A stretch of DNA of 64,000 bases from Paenibacillus ginsengihumi DSM 21568 (GCF_000380965.1 NZ_KB905551.1:112340-176339); one strand, 5' to 3'. Shown: positions 17,090 through 25,701, numbered from the stretch's first letter. Notes: generated by a model not told the origin, from the sequence alone. Translations and numbers: made by a program.

Positions 17090-17275
17090 TTATTCGCTGC
17101 TGATCTCGGGGAGAAAGCAATAATACAGGGCCTGATGAACCGGGGACAGCGAATAGAAGGCCGTTCCTCCGCATTCGTCGTGCTCCCCCGCCGCCCTGCT
17201 GCCGAGCCTCTCGAAGCTGTCATCGCCCGGCGCATCTTCCCATTGCCATTTTACCGCTGCTGCCGTCCCGTTCAT
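17090..17275 (-). CDS. Small hypothetical protein (61 aa)
   Basis: 61-residue soluble protein with no known motif, containing one Cys in DECGGTAFYSL and a conserved-looking aromatic end (HQALYYCFLPEIS). ATG 17275 follows AAGGAG by eight bases, a promoter (TTGAAA-16-TATAAT) lies upstream and a strong terminator downstream, so it is a real monocistronic gene. Its upstream region carries the same 17-base sequence as the aceA promoter, which suggests a shared regulator. Function unknown. Confidence 0.65.
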   Translation of the reverse strand: MNGTAAAVKWQWEDAPGDDSFERLGSRAAGEHDECGGTAFYSLSPVHQALYYCFLPEISSE

Positions 17276-17334
17276 TTTCATCGCTCCTTTGAATTGTATC
17301 ACTCTGTAATAATACAATATAATTTTATTTATAA

Positions 17335-17401
17335 ATTATACACACTGTTACTTTTATTTCAATATATTTTTTTTATTTTATTTTATTGTTATATAATAAT
17401 T
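17335..17401 (-). promoter_or_regulatory. Promoter of the 61-aa gene with aceA-like element
   Basis: On the minus strand TTGAAA (complement of 17357-17362) and TATAAT (complement of 17335-17340), spacing 16. ATTGTTATATAATAATT at 17385-17401 is identical to 16874-16890 in the aceA control region. Confidence 0.6.
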
Positions 17402-17724
17402 TGCGAATGCGCGGAGAGTTTGGTTCCTCAGGTGCAAGGGGGGCTCGAGGTTGATTTCCATGGGGGTGCATCCCGGAAAATACAACAGCCCCCTTCTTCT
17501 TGAACGAAGGAGGCTGAAAATGTGGCTTTTTTTGCAGGATACGTCGCTTCATGAGCCGCTCTGAGGGGGACAGCCTGACGATCGGGGAGCGAACTGCCTA
17601 ATGCGCCCGGGGAGGGCAGCGCTAACGCGGGAATCGAACACTTAACGGGGAGTTCAGGGGTCATTATTCGGTAAAAAAGCAGTTCAGTTGGAGCAGGTTG
17701 GCTCCGCTTCAGTGCCAGGTTTAA
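17402..17724. other. Gene-free stretch with a hairpin
   Basis: AGCCCCCTTC (17487-17496) can pair with GAAGGAGGCT (17506-17515) with one mismatch. The only frame with an RBS (AAGGAGG before ATG 17520) encodes 14 residues. Nothing else supported. Confidence 0.4.
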
Positions 17725-17975
17725 CTGCACTTTACGTATTCGAGAACCGTGGTTGACCGCCACCATGCGGCAAACCGCGCGCTGGGAGTAGCGCGCGGTG
17801 AAGGATTGGTTTGAGCACCGGCTGTTTAAAGGCCCCGACACCGATATTAACTTACACGTATTTGGTCAAGACTCGCCAGAGATTGAGCGAATGTTACGAG
17901 TTCGCAATTGGCTGAGATCGAATCTGATGCCAAAGATTCAATAGTACAGGAAATTATGGAGAGAGCAAACGCAGT
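17725..17975 (+). pseudogene. Remnant of a GrpB/UPF0157-family protein gene
   Basis: Three pieces of a GrpB-family protein can be read: LRIREP (17732-17749), then KDWFEHRLFKGPDTDINLHVF and SPEIERMLRVRNWLRSN in the same frame (from 17801), then DAKDSIVQEIMERA in another frame after a deletion (about 17926-17972). Between the first two pieces an extra 54 bases carry an in-frame stop and a perfect hairpin, CCGCGCGCT (17775-17783) / AGCGCGCGG (17790-17798). The family belongs to the nucleotidyltransferase superfamily; this copy cannot be functional. Confidence 0.75.
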
Positions 17976-18159
17976 CGGTAAGAGGAAAACCTTTACAGAA
18001 CTAAAGCGCGGAGCTCGCATGCTAACACAGAGTCCGCGCGCTGACGCCGCGAAGTTCGCACGCTAACATCGAGCTTGGGGGCCGCCGATCGCAAGTGCCT
18101 TGACGGCGGCTGCCCATCGTCCCCCGGGTGTAATTGTCGTGGCTCGAACTTCAAAAGCT
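17976..18159. other. Spacer after the grpB remnant
   Basis: Contains a CG-rich imperfect duplication (GCTCGCATGCTAACA / GTTCGCACGCTAACA, about 18010-18068). No gene or terminator supported. Confidence 0.35.
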
Positions 18160-19470
18160 TTACGTAGTGTACCTTTTGCGCTGGGCGGAGGAGCCGATCT
18201 TCATCGCCTCCCGGTACTTGGCGACCGTTCTCCGGGAAATCATGTAGCCCTTCGCCTGCAGCAGCTCGGCGATTTTTTGATCGGACAACGGGTTCGTCTT
18301 GTCTTCCTGCCCGATCATGTCGCGGATCTGCTCCTTAAGCTGCAGGGCGGAAGCTGCTTCCGCTCCGGACTGCGGAATCGAAGCGGAGAAGAAATGCTTC
18401 AGCTCGTAGGTCCCCCACGGCGTCAATGCATATTTGCCGCGGACCGCCCGGCTTACGGTCGATTCGTGCATATTCAGCCTCGCGGCGATATCCTTCAAGG
18501 ACATCGGTTTCATGCAAGCGGGCCCATGCTCGCAGAACGGCTGCTGGATGTCGAAGATCGCCTTGGCGACCAGATAGAGCGTAGCTTTCCGCTGTTCGAT
18601 GCATTTGCTGAGCCACTTGGCCGCCGACCATTTTTGCCGCAAATAGGAAACCGTTTCCTTGCAGTCCGTCTGCTTGATCATATTCAGATAAACCAAGTTC
18701 CATGATATGGCCGGAACCGCGCCGTCCTCCACCACGACTTCAAACCTTCCGCCTATATTCCGAAGCACGATATCGGGGGTGAGATACTCCGGCTTCCCTT
18801 TGCCGTACAAGAGTCCCGGCTTAGGATTCAGCCTGGCGATGCGATCGGCCGCCTCTTGAATGAAGGCCGTATCCACCGCATATTTTTTTGCCAGCGCGGT
18901 GAACCTTCTTCTGGCGATGTCCCGCAGATCGTGGGCGACAAGCTCCCGGGCCAGCGTATTGCGCGAATCGCTGGCATCAAGCTGTAGAAGCAGGCATTCC
19001 TCGAGGCTGGTTGCGCCTACGCCCGGCGGGTCCATGCCTTGGATAATGCGCAGCGCCCGCTGCAGCTCCGGAAGCGGCACGCCCATATGCCCGGCCAGCG
19101 CCTCCAACGTACCGTCCAAATATCCCTGCTCGTTCAAGCTGCGTATCAAAATGAGGCAGTAAGCATAAGTTTGTTTGTCCAGATTCAAATATTTCAATTG
19201 ATCGATCAGCGCTTCCTCCAGAGACTTCTCCGTCTCGGCATGGACATTCAACCACCAATCGCTGTCATATTCCGACGTTCCGCTTTTTCTGCTGCCAGAC
19301 TGGAAGCGGGGCTCGCCGACAATCCACTCGATTAACGGATTGTCCGCCGTTTGTTCCTGGACGTATTCCCTTAATTCCAGCGAGGACATCTGCAGAATAT
19401 CGATGGATTGCCTGATTCCCTGCGTCAGCTGCAATCTCTGCTGCTGGTGCATTGATAGCCGGAGCTCCAT
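18160..19470 (-). CDS. rpoN: RNA polymerase sigma-54 factor
   Basis: 436-residue sigma-54 (RpoN/SigL). Region I begins MELRLSMHQQQRLQLTQGIRQSI, the core-binding domain follows (NPKPGLLYG...EYLTPDIVLRN), then the HTH (KDIAARLNMHESTVSRAVRGKY) and the C-terminal RpoN box ISRRTVAKYRE that reads the -24 element. ATG 19470 has GGGAGG upstream and aligns with the family start; an in-frame ATG at 19506 with GGAGG is possible and would add 12 residues. It is divergent from acoABCL, whose promoter has a consensus -24/-12, and AcoR is encoded downstream, so the whole acetoin circuit is local. Confidence 0.94.
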   Translation of the reverse strand: MELRLSMHQQQRLQLTQGIRQSIDILQMSSLELREYVQEQTADNPLIEWIVGEPRFQSGSRKSGTSEYDSDWWLNVHAETEKSLEEALIDQLKYLNLDKQTYAYCLILIRSLNEQGYLDGTLEALAGHMGVPLPELQRALRIIQGMDPPGVGATSLEECLLLQLDASDSRNTLARELVAHDLRDIARRRFTALAKKYAVDTAFIQEAADRIARLNPKPGLLYGKGKPEYLTPDIVLRNIGGRFEVVVEDGAVPAISWNLVYLNMIKQTDCKETVSYLRQKWSAAKWLSKCIEQRKATLYLVAKAIFDIQQPFCEHGPACMKPMSLKDIAARLNMHESTVSRAVRGKYALTPWGTYELKHFFSASIPQSGAEAASALQLKEQIRDMIGQEDKTNPLSDQKIAELLQAKGYMISRRTVAKYREAMKIGSSAQRKRYTT

Positions 19471-19707
19471 CCGTAAGCCTCCCTTCAGAATTGTAAGCGA
19501 TTTCATTATTTACCTCCATTATAAAAGAGTTCCCGTCTTCCTTTCAAGCAAAAAATGCGCCAGCCCATAATTAGACTCCGTCAAAATGCGCCTAAACAGC
19601 TCGTCAGCCATCTTCCTGGCCAGCTCTCAAGCGACCGCGGCAGGCATTCCCCGTGGCCCGGGCTTACGCAGGCGGCAAAGCTTAAAGCGCCCCTGGTGTA
19701 CAAAAGT

Positions 19708-19739
19708 GGACAAAACGAGACCACTGTCTCATTCTGTCC
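19708..19739. promoter_or_regulatory. Candidate AcoR upstream activator site
   Basis: A compound dyad: GGACA-aaac-GAGAC-cact-GTCTC-attc-TGTCC, exact in both pairs of arms, centred at 19723.5, about 60 bases upstream of the -24 element. This is the expected position for binding of a sigma-54 activator; AcoR is the obvious candidate (inference). Confidence 0.7.
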
Positions 19740-19782
19740 ATGTTTTGCAATGATCCCCCTCCCGCTTCTCCCTCGCATCGGT

Positions 19783-19798
19783 TGGCACGAAATTTGCT
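19783..19798 (+). promoter_or_regulatory. Sigma-54 (-24/-12) promoter of acoABCL
   Basis: TGGCACG-AAAT-TTGCT matches the sigma-54 consensus TGGCACG-N4-TTGCW completely. It lies 55 bases before the acoA start. Confidence 0.93.
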
Positions 19799-19852
19799 TC
19801 TTAGCATCGTTGCAATCCAATTTCACTACCAAAACAAGAGGAGGAATCACGC

Positions 19853-20848
19853 ATGGTCGAAACGGCGCAACAAAAAGGTACCATGGTAAGCCGGGAAAAA
19901 GCGGGCTGGATGTATCAAAAAATGGTGGAAATCCGCAAGTTCGAGGATAAGGTTCACGATTTATTCGCTCAAGGCAGTCTGCCCGGCTTCGTCCACCTCT
20001 ATGCCGGGGAAGAAGCCGTCGCTGTCGGCCTCTGCGCGCACCTGGACGATAAGGACAGCATCACCAGCACCCACCGCGGCCATGGCCACTGCATTGCCAA
20101 AGGCTGCGACCTGGACGGCATGATGGCCGAGCTGTTCGGCAAGGCAACCGGACTTTGCAAAGGGAAAGGCGGCTCCATGCATATCGCCGACCTGAACAAA
20201 GGCATGCTGGGAGCCAACGGCATTGTCGGAGGCGGCTACCCGCTCGCCTGCGGTGCGGCTCTGACGGCGAAGTATAAGAAGACGAATGCTGTAAGCGTTT
20301 GCTTTTTCGGCGACGGCGCGAACAACCAGGGGACTTTTCACGAAGGCATCAACCTGGCGGCGATCTGGAAGCTGCCGGTCGTTTTCGTTGCGGAAAATAA
20401 CGGATACGGCGAAGCGACTCCTTTCAGCTATGCGTCCAGCTGCAAGACGATTGCCGACCGCGCCGTCGCTTACAGCATTCCCGGCGTCCGGGTAGATGGC
20501 AAGGATGTGCTCGCCGTCTACCAGGCGGCGGAGGAAGCTGTGCAGCGAGCGCGCAGAGGCGAAGGCCCGACGCTGATTGAATGCGTGACTTACCGCAACT
20601 ATGGCCATTTTGAAGGCGACGCCCAGAAGTATAAGAAGGAGCAGGAGAAGAAGGAGCATCTCCAGGAGAAGGATGCGATCGCCGCCTTCCGCGCCTACCT
20701 CCTGAGCCATCAGCTGTTTACGGAGGAAGAGCTCAGTGAAATCGACCGCTCCGTCGAGCAGGCTGTACAGAAGGCCGTTGAGTTCGCCGAGAACAGCCCG
20801 TTCCCGGATGCCTCCGAGCTGCTCCAGGACGTCTATGTCTCGTATTGA
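19853..20848 (+). CDS. acoA: Acetoin dehydrogenase E1 component, alpha subunit
   Basis: 331-residue thiamine diphosphate-dependent E1 alpha subunit. GDGANNQGTFHEGINLAAIWKLPVVFVAENN (from residue 153) is the ThDP-binding motif, and RGHGHCIAKG and GLCKGKGGSMHI are typical of the acetoin branch. With AcoB it oxidatively cleaves acetoin to acetaldehyde and an acetyl group passed to AcoC. ATG 19853 follows GAGGAGGA. First gene of acoABCL under a sigma-54 promoter. A pyruvate dehydrogenase alpha subunit is the alternative, but the promoter, acoR and rpoN favour acetoin. Confidence 0.94.
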   Translation: MVETAQQKGTMVSREKAGWMYQKMVEIRKFEDKVHDLFAQGSLPGFVHLYAGEEAVAVGLCAHLDDKDSITSTHRGHGHCIAKGCDLDGMMAELFGKATGLCKGKGGSMHIADLNKGMLGANGIVGGGYPLACGAALTAKYKKTNAVSVCFFGDGANNQGTFHEGINLAAIWKLPVVFVAENNGYGEATPFSYASSCKTIADRAVAYSIPGVRVDGKDVLAVYQAAEEAVQRARRGEGPTLIECVTYRNYGHFEGDAQKYKKEQEKKEHLQEKDAIAAFRAYLLSHQLFTEEELSEIDRSVEQAVQKAVEFAENSPFPDASELLQDVYVSY

Positions 20849-20858
20849 TTCATTAGAT

Positions 20859-21003
20859 GTTCAATGCCGAAGGCGACAACCAGTGACGCAGGAATCGCTG
20901 GTCATAGGTGTCCGTCTTGAAAATTCGGCGGCATCCATACGCTGAATTTTCAATGCCGAAGACGGCGGCTGAAAGCGAAGGAATCGCTTGTCATAAACGT
21001 CTA
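20859..21003 (+). repeat. Family B repeat (half unit plus full unit) inside the aco operon
   Basis: A partial unit (20859-20913) and a complete unit (20914-21003) sit between acoA and acoB and occupy almost the whole 179-base spacer. They keep CTTGAAAATTCGGCGGCATCC / GCTGAATTTTCAATGCCGAAG and GAATCGCTTGTCATAAACGTCTA. They could form hairpins in the aco mRNA. Confidence 0.75.
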
Positions 21004-21027
21004 ATCCAATCTAAGGAGGACTGCCAC

Positions 21028-22062
21028 ATGTCCAGAAAAATCAGTATGTCTGCAGCAATTAACGAAGCCATGAAGCTGGCGATGCGGAAAGACGAGGATG
21101 TCATTCTCATGGGAGAGGATGTGGCCGGCGGCGCCAACGTCGACCATCTGCAGGACGATGAAGCCTGGGGCGGCGTTCTGGGCGTGACGAAAGGCCTGGT
21201 GCAGGAGTTCGGCCGCGAGCGGGTGCTGGATACGCCGATTACGGAGGCCGGTTATATAGGCGCTGCCATGACTGCGGCGGCAACAGGATTAAGGCCGATC
21301 GCCGAGCTGATGTTTAACGATTTTATCGGCAGCTGTCTGGACCAGGTGCTCAATCAGGGAGCGAAATTCCGCTACATGTTCGGCGGCAAGGCGCAGGTGC
21401 CGGTCACCATCCGCACGATGCACGGGGCGGGATACCGTGCCGCCGCCCAGCACTCTCAGAGCCTGTATGCGCTGTTCACCAGCATTCCCGGCGTGAAAGT
21501 CGTCGTACCCTCCACCCCGTACGACGCGAAAGGCTTGCTGCTCGCCTCGATTGAGGATAACGATCCGGTGATCTTTTTCGAGGATAAAACCTTGTACAAT
21601 ATGACCGGCGAAGTGCCGGAGGGATACTATACCATTCCGCTCGGGAAAGCCGATGTGAAACGGGCCGGCACGGACCTTACGATTGTCGCCATCGGCAAGC
21701 AGGTGCACACCGCTCTGACCGCAGCGGATCAGCTGGCGAAGAAAGGCATCGAAGCGGAAGTGGTCGACCCGCGCAGCTTGTCCCCGCTGGACGAGGATGC
21801 CATCCTGTCGTCGGTGGCGAAGACCAACCGCCTCATTATCATTGACGAAGCGAACCCGCGATGCAGCATTGCGACCGATATCGCCGCCTTGGTAGCGGAT
21901 AAAGCGTTCGACAGCCTGGATGCGCCGATCAAACGGATTACGGCGCCCCATACGCCGGTTCCGTTCTCCCCGCCGCTGGAGGACCTGTATTTGCCGTCCC
22001 CGCAGAAAGTGCTGGAGGTCGTATCGGAGATGCTCGGAGATATTTCGCTGATGAGAGTCTAA
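21028..22062 (+). CDS. acoB: Acetoin dehydrogenase E1 component, beta subunit
   Basis: 344-residue transketolase-like beta subunit that completes the E1 active site. Visible motifs are MGEDVAGGANVDHLQDDEAWGGVLGVTKGL near the N-terminus, TPITEAGYIGAAMTAAATGLRPIAELMF, and the C-terminal ligand-binding domain with DPRSLSPLDEDAI. Start at ATG 21028 with AAGGAGGA upstream; the frame opens earlier in the repeat but without an RBS. The spacer from acoA (179 bases) is unusually long because a family B repeat is inserted. Confidence 0.94.
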   Translation: MSRKISMSAAINEAMKLAMRKDEDVILMGEDVAGGANVDHLQDDEAWGGVLGVTKGLVQEFGRERVLDTPITEAGYIGAAMTAAATGLRPIAELMFNDFIGSCLDQVLNQGAKFRYMFGGKAQVPVTIRTMHGAGYRAAAQHSQSLYALFTSIPGVKVVVPSTPYDAKGLLLASIEDNDPVIFFEDKTLYNMTGEVPEGYYTIPLGKADVKRAGTDLTIVAIGKQVHTALTAADQLAKKGIEAEVVDPRSLSPLDEDAILSSVAKTNRLIIIDEANPRCSIATDIAALVADKAFDSLDAPIKRITAPHTPVPFSPPLEDLYLPSPQKVLEVVSEMLGDISLMRV

Positions 22063-22087
22063 TTACCTGAAGATCGGAGAGTTGACC

Positions 22088-23329
22088 ATGGCTGTAGAGA
22101 TGGTTATGCCCAAACTGGGAATGGCAATGAAGGAAGGGATGGTCTCGAACTGGCGCAAGGAAGCCGGAGATCCCGTGTCCAAAGGAGAAATCGTCGCCGA
22201 TATCAATTCGGAGAAAATCGAGATGGAGATCGAAGCGCCTGCCGACGGAATCATTCTGGAAATTGTCGTTCCCGCCGGCCAGGGCGTGCCGCCGGGAACC
22301 GTCATCTGTCGGATCGGAAGTCCCGACGAACAAGTCATCGGAGCGGCCGCAGCCGCTCCGGAGGCGAAAGCCCATATCGCGGAAGCCGCCGTTGCCGCCG
22401 TCGCCGAGCCTGCGCCTTCCCCCTCCCCTGCCCTGCGGAAGAAAGGGGAGAGCAAGATTTCCCCCGTCGCCCGGAAAATGGCAGAAGCCGCAGGGATCGA
22501 CATCGAGTCGATCGCGGGAACCGGCCCGCAGGGGAGAATCACCAAGGAGGACGTGGAGCGCGCGATCGCGAAGCTGTCCGCCGCTCCCTCCCCGGCAGTA
22601 GAGAGCGGGCCGGTCACTCCTCCGGCCGCCGGCGGGGAGCAGGTGGAGCAAACCCCGGTCTCCGGCATCCGCAAAGTCATAGCGACCCGCATGCTGGACA
22701 GCATGCGAAGCAGCGCCCAGCTTACCTTAACGCTGAAGGCCGATGTTACCGGCCTGGTCGCGCTGCAGAAGCCCGTGAGCGAAACGGTGCAAAAACAATA
22801 TGACGTTAAACTGACGATCACCGATTTTATCGCCCGTGCAGTAGTGCTTTCGCTCATGCAGCACAAGCAGATGAACAGCGCTTATATCGACGAGCGGATT
22901 CATACGTTCGGCTATGTGCATTTGGGCATGGCAGTCGCCCTGGACAACGGCCTGGTCGTGCCCGTGATCCGGCATGCCGAGAAGCTCTCGCTGCTGGAGC
23001 TGGCACGCGGGCTGAAATCTTTGGCGCAGCGGGCCCGCAGCGGCCAGCTCGGCAGCGAGGAGATGCAGGGCTCCACTTTCACCGTGACCAACCTCGGCGC
23101 TTATGGCATCGAGCATTTTACGCCGATTCTGAACCCGCCGGAAGCAGGAATTCTCGGGGTCGGAGCCGTGCAGGACACCCCGGTCTTTATCGGGGAAGAA
23201 GTGCAGCGCAGAAGCCTGCTCCCGCTCAGCCTCACCTTTGATCACAGGGTACTCGACGGGGCTCCTGCCGCCGAATTCCTGCGGACCATCAAACAACATT
23301 TAGAAGATCCTTATCGACTGGTTCTTTAG
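22088..23329 (+). CDS. acoC: Dihydrolipoamide acetyltransferase (E2) of acetoin dehydrogenase
   Basis: 413-residue E2. Residues 1-78 form the lipoyl domain with Lys43 in DINSEKIEME; an Ala/Pro/Glu linker leads to the peripheral subunit-binding domain (about 124-160, ISPVARKMAEAAGIDIESIAGTGPQGRI); the catalytic domain ends with DHRVLDG, His386 and Asp390. It takes the acetyl group from E1 and makes acetyl-CoA. ATG 22088 follows GGAGAG by six bases. One lipoyl domain is typical of the Firmicute acetoin E2. Confidence 0.94.
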   Translation: MAVEMVMPKLGMAMKEGMVSNWRKEAGDPVSKGEIVADINSEKIEMEIEAPADGIILEIVVPAGQGVPPGTVICRIGSPDEQVIGAAAAAPEAKAHIAEAAVAAVAEPAPSPSPALRKKGESKISPVARKMAEAAGIDIESIAGTGPQGRITKEDVERAIAKLSAAPSPAVESGPVTPPAAGGEQVEQTPVSGIRKVIATRMLDSMRSSAQLTLTLKADVTGLVALQKPVSETVQKQYDVKLTITDFIARAVVLSLMQHKQMNSAYIDERIHTFGYVHLGMAVALDNGLVVPVIRHAEKLSLLELARGLKSLAQRARSGQLGSEEMQGSTFTVTNLGAYGIEHFTPILNPPEAGILGVGAVQDTPVFIGEEVQRRSLLPLSLTFDHRVLDGAPAAEFLRTIKQHLEDPYRLVL

Positions 23330-23345
23330 AAAGAAGGGAAATGTC

Positions 23346-24725
23346 ATGAGCAGGATAGCCATTATCGGAGGGGGACCTGCCGGTTATGTGGCGGCGATTA
23401 CCGCCGCCCGGCAGGGGCGGGAAGTAACTCTTATTGAGCGGAAAGCTCTTGGGGGCACTTGTCTGAACGAAGGCTGCATGCCGACGAAGTCCTTGCTGGA
23501 GAGCGCCGATCTATTCGATAAAGTCCGGCATGCCGGGCGATTCGGTATCCGCCTTCCTTCCGGCCAAGCCGAGATCGACTGGAACGGAGCGCAGGAATAC
23601 AAGAACGGCATTGTCGGGCAGCTGGTTCAAGGCATCGGTTACCTGATGAAGAAAAATAAAATCAAAGTGGTCAGCGGCACAGCGAGCTTTGAAACGGCGC
23701 ACCGTTTACTTGTGGAGCAAGGCGGCAAGTCCTCCTCCCTGGAGGCCGACCGGTTCATTATTGCCGCAGGCTCGGAGCCGGTACCGCTGCCGTTTGCTCC
23801 CTTCGACGGGGAATGGGTAATTCACAGCGGACAGGCGATGTCCCTCCCTTCTGTCCCCGCTTCCCTCCTCATCGTCGGCGGCGGTGTTATCGGATGCGAA
23901 TTTGCGAGCATCTACAGCCGGCTCGGAACCAAGGTAACGATCGTGGAAATGGCGGACCAGCTGCTTCCCGGCGAAGACCCCGATATCGCCGCCGTTCTGC
24001 ACGAGGAGCTCGAGCGGGCCGGAGCGCGAATCTATACCTCCACCGCCTTGAAGCAGCTCGATCCTGCCGCGAGGAAGGCCCGGTTCGAGAATCGGGAAGG
24101 CAGCCATGAGTTAACCGCCGATTATGCTCTCGTCTCCATCGGCAGAAAGCCGCGGACCGAAGGGTTAGGCCTGGAGCGGATCGGCATCGAGTTCTCCAGG
24201 CAGGGAATTCATGTGAACGAGCACATGCAAACGAACGTGCCGCATATTTATGCTTGCGGCGACATCATCGGCGGCATCCAGCTGGCCCATGTCGCTTTTC
24301 ACGAAGGGACGGTTGCGGCGCTGCACGCCTGCGGGCAGGAAGCCGCGGTGAAGTATCGGGCCGTGCCCCGCTGCATTTATACCTCGCCCGAGATTGCCGG
24401 CGTCGGCATGACCGAGAAGCAGGCAAGACAGGCATACGGTGACATCCGGATCGGGGAGTTCCCATTCGCTGCCAACGGCAAAGCGCTAATTCTCGGTGAG
24501 CCGGCCGGCAAGGTCAAAGTGCTCGTGGAGCCCCGCTACCACGAAATCGTCGGCCTCTCGATCGTCGGTCCCCGCGCCACGGAGCTTATCGGTCAAGGAA
24601 CGATCATGCTGCATGCGGAGATGACCGCCGATCTTATGGAGCATCTGATCAGCGCCCATCCGACGTTGTCGGAAGCCGTTCATGAGGCGCTGCTTGGCGC
24701 CATCGGGCATGCTGTGCATGCCTAA
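23346..24725 (+). CDS. acoL: Dihydrolipoamide dehydrogenase (E3) of acetoin dehydrogenase
   Basis: 459-residue FAD-dependent disulfide reductase that reoxidises the lipoyl group with NAD. FAD-binding GGGPAGYVAA near the N-terminus, redox pair Cys39/Cys44 in GGTCLNEGCMPTKS, NAD-binding IVGGGVIGCEFASIYSRLG, and the interface catalytic pair His438/Glu443 in HPTLSE. Last gene of the aco operon, 16 bases after acoC. No clear terminator follows; the mRNA would run into repeat modules A, D and B. Confidence 0.95.
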   Translation: MSRIAIIGGGPAGYVAAITAARQGREVTLIERKALGGTCLNEGCMPTKSLLESADLFDKVRHAGRFGIRLPSGQAEIDWNGAQEYKNGIVGQLVQGIGYLMKKNKIKVVSGTASFETAHRLLVEQGGKSSSLEADRFIIAAGSEPVPLPFAPFDGEWVIHSGQAMSLPSVPASLLIVGGGVIGCEFASIYSRLGTKVTIVEMADQLLPGEDPDIAAVLHEELERAGARIYTSTALKQLDPAARKARFENREGSHELTADYALVSIGRKPRTEGLGLERIGIEFSRQGIHVNEHMQTNVPHIYACGDIIGGIQLAHVAFHEGTVAALHACGQEAAVKYRAVPRCIYTSPEIAGVGMTEKQARQAYGDIRIGEFPFAANGKALILGEPAGKVKVLVEPRYHEIVGLSIVGPRATELIGQGTIMLHAEMTADLMEHLISAHPTLSEAVHEALLGAIGHAVHA

Positions 24726-24835
24726 TTCTATCTTAGCCCGGGGTGCGCGGACCATTTTTAGCGCCCCTTCCCGGGGCACCCCCGGTCACATAAGGCGGTC
24801 CGCTCCCCGATCATCAGGTTGTATCCCCATCCCTA

Positions 24836-25058
24836 AGCACATGAGGCGACAAATCCTGCAAAAAATGCAACATTTTCGGCATCCTTCGTGCTAGAGGAAG
24901 GGGAATGTTGTATTTTGTGCAACAATTTGGGCGAGATGGGCTTCAAATCAGGGAATATCGCCCAAAATGTTGCACTTTCTACAACATTGAGCCGCGAGTT
25001 CGGGTTACTGCCCCGTTTTTGTTGTACAAAATACAACATTTGCTGGCTCTCTTGAAAA
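24836..25058 (+). repeat. Family A dispersed repeat, copy 2
   Basis: Starts GCACATGAGGCGACAAATCC and holds the palindromes ATGTTGTATTTTGTGCAACA (24904-24923), AATGTTGC...CTACAACATT (24967-24989) and TTGTTGTACAAAATACAACA (25019-25038). Nearly collinear with the copy at 49014. Confidence 0.85.
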
Positions 25059-25116
25059 TAGCCCAAGGTTCGCGGCCCGTTTTCATCCTTCTGATGGTGC
25101 TGCGCCAGCGGCATGG

Positions 25117-25214
25117 GCGTCTATCTTGAAAATTTGGACGGAATCCTTCGGCGAATTTTCGGGCACCGAAGGTGATGACCGATGACGGCAGGAATTGTTC
25201 GTCATAGGCGTCTA
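25117..25214 (+). repeat. Family B hairpin repeat, single unit
   Basis: A well-preserved unit (TCTTGAAAATTTGGACGG ... GGCGAATTTTCGGGCACCGAAGG ... TTCGTCATAGGCGTCTATC), joined to copy 2 of family A by module D (CTTGAAAATAGCCC...TTCTGATGGTGCTGCGC, 25049-25094). Confidence 0.8.
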
Positions 25215-25496
25215 TCCACAGGTATAGACGAGCCTTTAAGAAATATGTCGAACGGATCACCTGGGGCCGGGCGAAACCACCGGATGGCGCAGCTTGTCCC
25301 GTATCCAATCTCGCCCCCTCCCCCGGCTCCGGTTGTAAGACCGGGCCATTCCAGCAACATGTACGGCCGCACGCTGACAAGCTGGACTGAGCCATTGTAC
25401 CCGCGATTCGGCCTGCTCCTTATTGAGTGCGCTTTCAAATTAGGTTATAATTTAGGAACAGACACCGCTCATTTCACGCCATCTTAACATCATATG
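25215..25496. other. Gene-free stretch holding the acoR promoter
   Basis: TTGAGT (25423-25428) and TATAAT (25446-25451), spacing 17, form a sigma-A-type promoter pointing to acoR, 250 bases upstream of its start. The short inverted repeat GTCTAT/ATAGAC sits at 25209-25228. A 78-codon minus-strand frame here has no RBS and is not called. Confidence 0.55.
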
Positions 25497-25684
25497 CTAT
25501 CTTGAAAGTTCTGCGGTATCCATACGCTGAATTTTCGGACACCGAAGGGGACGTCCGATGACGACAGGAAGCGCTCGGCATAGGCGTCCATCTTGAAAAT
25601 TCGACGGAGTTCCCGCCCTCGGCGAATTTTCAATACCGAAGCCGACGTCCGATGACGACAGGAAGCGCTCGGCATAGGCGTCTA
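25497..25684 (+). repeat. Family B repeat, two tandem units in the acoR leader
   Basis: Two full units, both ending GGAAGCGCTCGGCATAGGCGTC, lie between the predicted acoR promoter and the acoR ribosome binding site, so they would be transcribed as a long structured 5' leader. Confidence 0.75.
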
Positions 25685-25701
25685 TATGGGAGAGGTTAAA
25701 G

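Noticed and set aside
17520..17564. 14-codon leader peptide after AAGGAGG near a hairpin
   Set aside because: No downstream gene in the same direction and no amino-acid bias typical of attenuators.
20287..20300. cre-like sequence TGTAAGCGTTTGCT inside acoA
   Set aside because: Two mismatches to the consensus at conserved ends and located deep in coding sequence; too weak to call.
24836..25058. CRISPR-like array in family A repeats
   Set aside because: The palindromes are imperfect, unevenly spaced, only three to four per copy, the spacers between them are conserved among copies, and no cas genes are near.
25202..25438. 78-codon minus-strand frame between repeats
   Set aside because: No RBS near a start codon; overlaps the acoR promoter and a repeat boundary.
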